Source: Pomphorhynchus laevis
Lineage: Eukaryota > Acanthocephala > Palaeacanthocephala > Echinorhynchida > Pomphorhynchidae
Assembly: GCA_012934845.2 (NCBI GenBank)
Contig: WNNJ02003250.1
Span: forward strand, 31,001 to 95,000
Direction: 5' to 3'
DNA length: 64,000 bases
The notes beneath the pieces were generated by a model that saw only the letters and a program-made list of their open reading frames with translations, was not told where the DNA came from and made no database searches. Below are positions 62,129-64,000 of the stretch, piece after piece. The position numbers were made by a program, and so were the translations under genes. Positions within the stretch are counted from its first letter, which is position 1. Every line of letters starts with the position of its first letter.

Positions 62129-63779
62129 TTTCATATTAAAACAAATTACGCAAAAGACGCTAATAAATTCAAAATACATCGGCACTCAAATTACAATAAT
62201 TTTATCTGGGTCTACATATTTTGTGTATTTTTCTTTAGATTTCAGATAATTTAGATATAAAAGCAAGAATTTTTGAAAAAAATTGTGAATTGACTAATAA
62301 ATAGAGCACGATTTATCCGAATAAGAATTAGAAGAAACTGCTATGTTATCACGTTTCGACCTTATTCCTAGACACGACATAGCACAAGATCAAATATCTG
62401 TTAATTATACTTTTTATAAATAAACATTGGGTTTTTACTTTGTTAGCAAAAACAAAAGTATGCTCAGTGGTAGAGCATTCGACTGCAGATCGAGAGGTCC
62501 CCAGTTCAAATCTAGGTGCCCCCTTTTCATATTAAAACATAATACGCAAAAGACGCTAATACGTTCAAAATACATTAGCATGCAAATTAATATAATCTTA
62601 TCTGGGTCTACATATTTTGTGTATTTTTCTTTAGATTTCAGATAATTTAGATATAAAAGTAAGAATTTTTGAAAAAATTTGTGAATAGACTAATAAAAAA
62701 TGCACGATGTATCCGAATAAGAATTAGAAAGAATTGCTATGTTAATACGTTTCGACCTTATTCCTAAGCCCGACAAAGCACAGGGTCAATGCTAATTTTA
62801 CTTTTTATAAATTTACTTTTCGTTTTTTGACATGCTAGTAAAAACCAAAAGTATGTTCAGTGGAAGAGCATTCGACTGCAGCTCGAGAAGTCCCCAGTTT
62901 AAATCTGGATGCCTTCTTTTCATATTAAAACATAATTTGCAAAACCGCTAATACGTTCAAAATACATCGGCACGCAAATTACTATTATCTTATCTGGGTC
63001 TACATATTTTGTGAATTTTTCTTTAGATTTCAGATAATTTAGATATAAAAGTAGGAATTTTTGAAAAAAATTGTGAATTGACTAATAAATGATGCACGAT
63101 GTGTGTGAATAAGAATTAGATGGAACTGCTCAGTTATTACGCTTCGAATTTTATTCCTAAACCCGACAAAGCACAGGGTTAATGCTAATTTTACTTTTTA
63201 TAAATATACTTTTCGTTTTTACTATGCTAGTAAAAACCAAAAGTATGTCCAGTGTTAGAGCATTCGACTGCAGATCAAGAGGTCCCCAGTTCAAATCTGG
63301 GTGCCTACTTTTCATATTAAAACATAATACGCAAAAGACGCTAATACGTTCAAAATAAATAAGCATGCAAATTACTATAAACTTATGTGGGTCAACATAT
63401 TTTGTGTATTTTTCTTGAGATTTCAGATAATTTAGATATAAAAGTATGAATTTTTAAAAAAAAATTGTGAATTAACTAATAAATAATGCACGATGTATCC
63501 GAATAAGAACTAGAAGGAACTGCTAAGTTATCAAGTTTCGACCTTATTCGTAGACACTAGATAGAACAAGATCAAATAATTGTAAATTTTACTTTTTATA
63601 GATAAACATTGGGTTTTTACTTTGTTAGCAAAAACAAAAGTATGCGCAGTGGTAGAGCATTCGACTGCAGATCGAGAGGTCTCCTGTTCAAATAAGCAAA
63701 CATATTACATACATTTACATATATTAGTTTTAACTTATTAAATTATATCAGCTAATTGAGCCTACTTATTCTTGTATAT

Positions 63780-63851
63780 GGGGGTATAGCTCAGTGGTAG
63801 AATATTCGACTGCAGATCGAGAGGTCCCTACTATAAATCAAGGTGCCCCCT
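63780..63851 (+). pseudogene. tRNA-Cys-like, degenerate
   Basis: Acceptor intact; D stem GCTC faces GAAT, and the T arm reads CCTACTATAAATCAAGG. Confidence 0.8.
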
Positions 63852-64000
63852 TTTCATATTAAAAAAAACTCAAAAAACGCTAATACGTTCAAAATACATT
63901 AGTATGCAAATTACTATAAACTTATCCGGGTCTACATATTTTTTTTGTATTTTTCTTAAGATTTCAGATAATTTAGATATAAAAGTATGAATATATGAAA

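Larger units (their letters stand above)
47630..63700 (+). pseudogene. 37 truncated tRNA-Cys copies (two classes), grouped
   Basis: Class T1 keeps GCTCAGTGG...GTTCAAATCTG but has lost both acceptor strands and continues into CAAACATATTACATAC. It lies near 48040, 48978, 51028, 51566, 52893, 53435, 54760, 56482, 58198, 58737, 60063, 61001, 61932 and 63655. Class T2 has lost the 5' acceptor but keeps a 3' half, often with AGCTCGAGAAG in the anticodon arm. It lies near 47640, 48580, 49513, 49900, 50303, 50695, 52106, 52500, 53973, 54362, 55307, 55693, 56088, 57015, 57410, 57806, 59276, 59668, 60600, 61533, 62472, 62863 and 63256. None can form an acceptor stem. A- and B-box sequences are often retained. 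Confidence 0.85.
47140..64000 (+). repeat. Tandem array of tRNA-Cys / Penelope-like composite monomers, runs off the window
   Basis: Monomers of about 385-400 bp (about 540 bp where two tRNA pieces are linked) each contain a tRNA-Cys-derived segment on the plus strand and, between them, the reverse complement of the Penelope-like 3' end. Shared words include TGAATTGACTAATAAATAA, a GATGTAT...GAATAAG block, ACTGCTATGTTATCA, GTTTCGACC and a GGGTCTACATATTTT block matching GAGTCTACGTATTTT. I count about 52 tRNA-derived segments: 15 full length and 37 truncated. Similar repeated frames such as MLVKTKSMFS arise in every unit on both strands and are not genes. The right end lies outside the window. 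Confidence 0.93.

Noticed and set aside
47600-63400. Many similar 60-112 codon frames (MLVKTKSMFS..., MLMYFERISVFCVL...) looking like a gene family
   Set aside because: They occur on both strands in each satellite unit and run straight through the tRNA-Cys and retroelement-derived parts. They are translations of the repeat.
47140-64000. CRISPR-like array
   Set aside because: Repeat units are about 390 bp with no unique spacers of constant short length, and the genome is eukaryotic.
47140-64000. tRNA-derived SINE family
   Set aside because: Copies are strictly tandem, lack poly-A or similar tails and flanking duplications, and the tRNA is antisense to the retroelement part.

Overview
The window is eukaryotic nuclear DNA, very AT-rich, with spliced coding exons, non-LTR retrotransposons, a Penelope-like reverse transcriptase fossil, small inverted-repeat DNA elements and eukaryotic-type tRNA-Cys sequences. 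I infer an arthropod, most likely an insect; nothing seen fixes the order.

Positions 1-15,600 carry one host gene on the minus strand. I could assemble seven exons whose reading phases agree at every junction: a 5' UTR exon above 15,481, a start exon (15,234-14,642) and five further coding exons down to about 1,503. The predicted protein is about 423 residues, with a low-complexity Ser/Arg/His-rich N-terminal half and a helical, probably coiled-coil, C-terminal half. I do not recognise the family. Its introns hold a near-full-length LINE (9,407-13,254, 11-bp target duplications), whose edge lies only 29 nt upstream of an exon, plus 3' ends of a Penelope-like retroelement and a degenerate partial copy of the start exon.

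Positions 15,600-35,500 are mostly AT-rich spacer. They contain two small remnants of a nuclease-like mobile-element protein, a nested fold-back element (18,352-19,018) and a second copy of the same LINE (29,326-33,174, 9-bp target duplications).

Positions 35,500-46,100 are a repeat-dense accessory region: a clean hAT-type MITE with 8-bp target duplications, an array of about six Penelope-like 3' ends in one orientation (36,001-38,905), a broken reverse transcriptase copy in the other orientation (39,717-40,990), a second Penelope-like zone with several hammerhead-ribozyme-like motifs and (TA)n tracts (41,850-43,680), and a 5'-truncated third LINE copy (44,745-45,008).

From about 47,140 to the window end is a tandem array with about 52 tRNA-Cys-derived sequences. 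Each monomer joins a tRNA-Cys (GCA) sequence to the reverse complement of the Penelope-like 3' end seen at 36-46 kb. Fifteen copies are full length; three (54,883, 58,323, 62,057) form a perfect cloverleaf and occupy the same slot of a 3.4-3.7 kb higher-order repeat. All short open frames inside the array are translations of the repeat, not genes. This composite tRNA/retroelement satellite is the most unusual object in the window.
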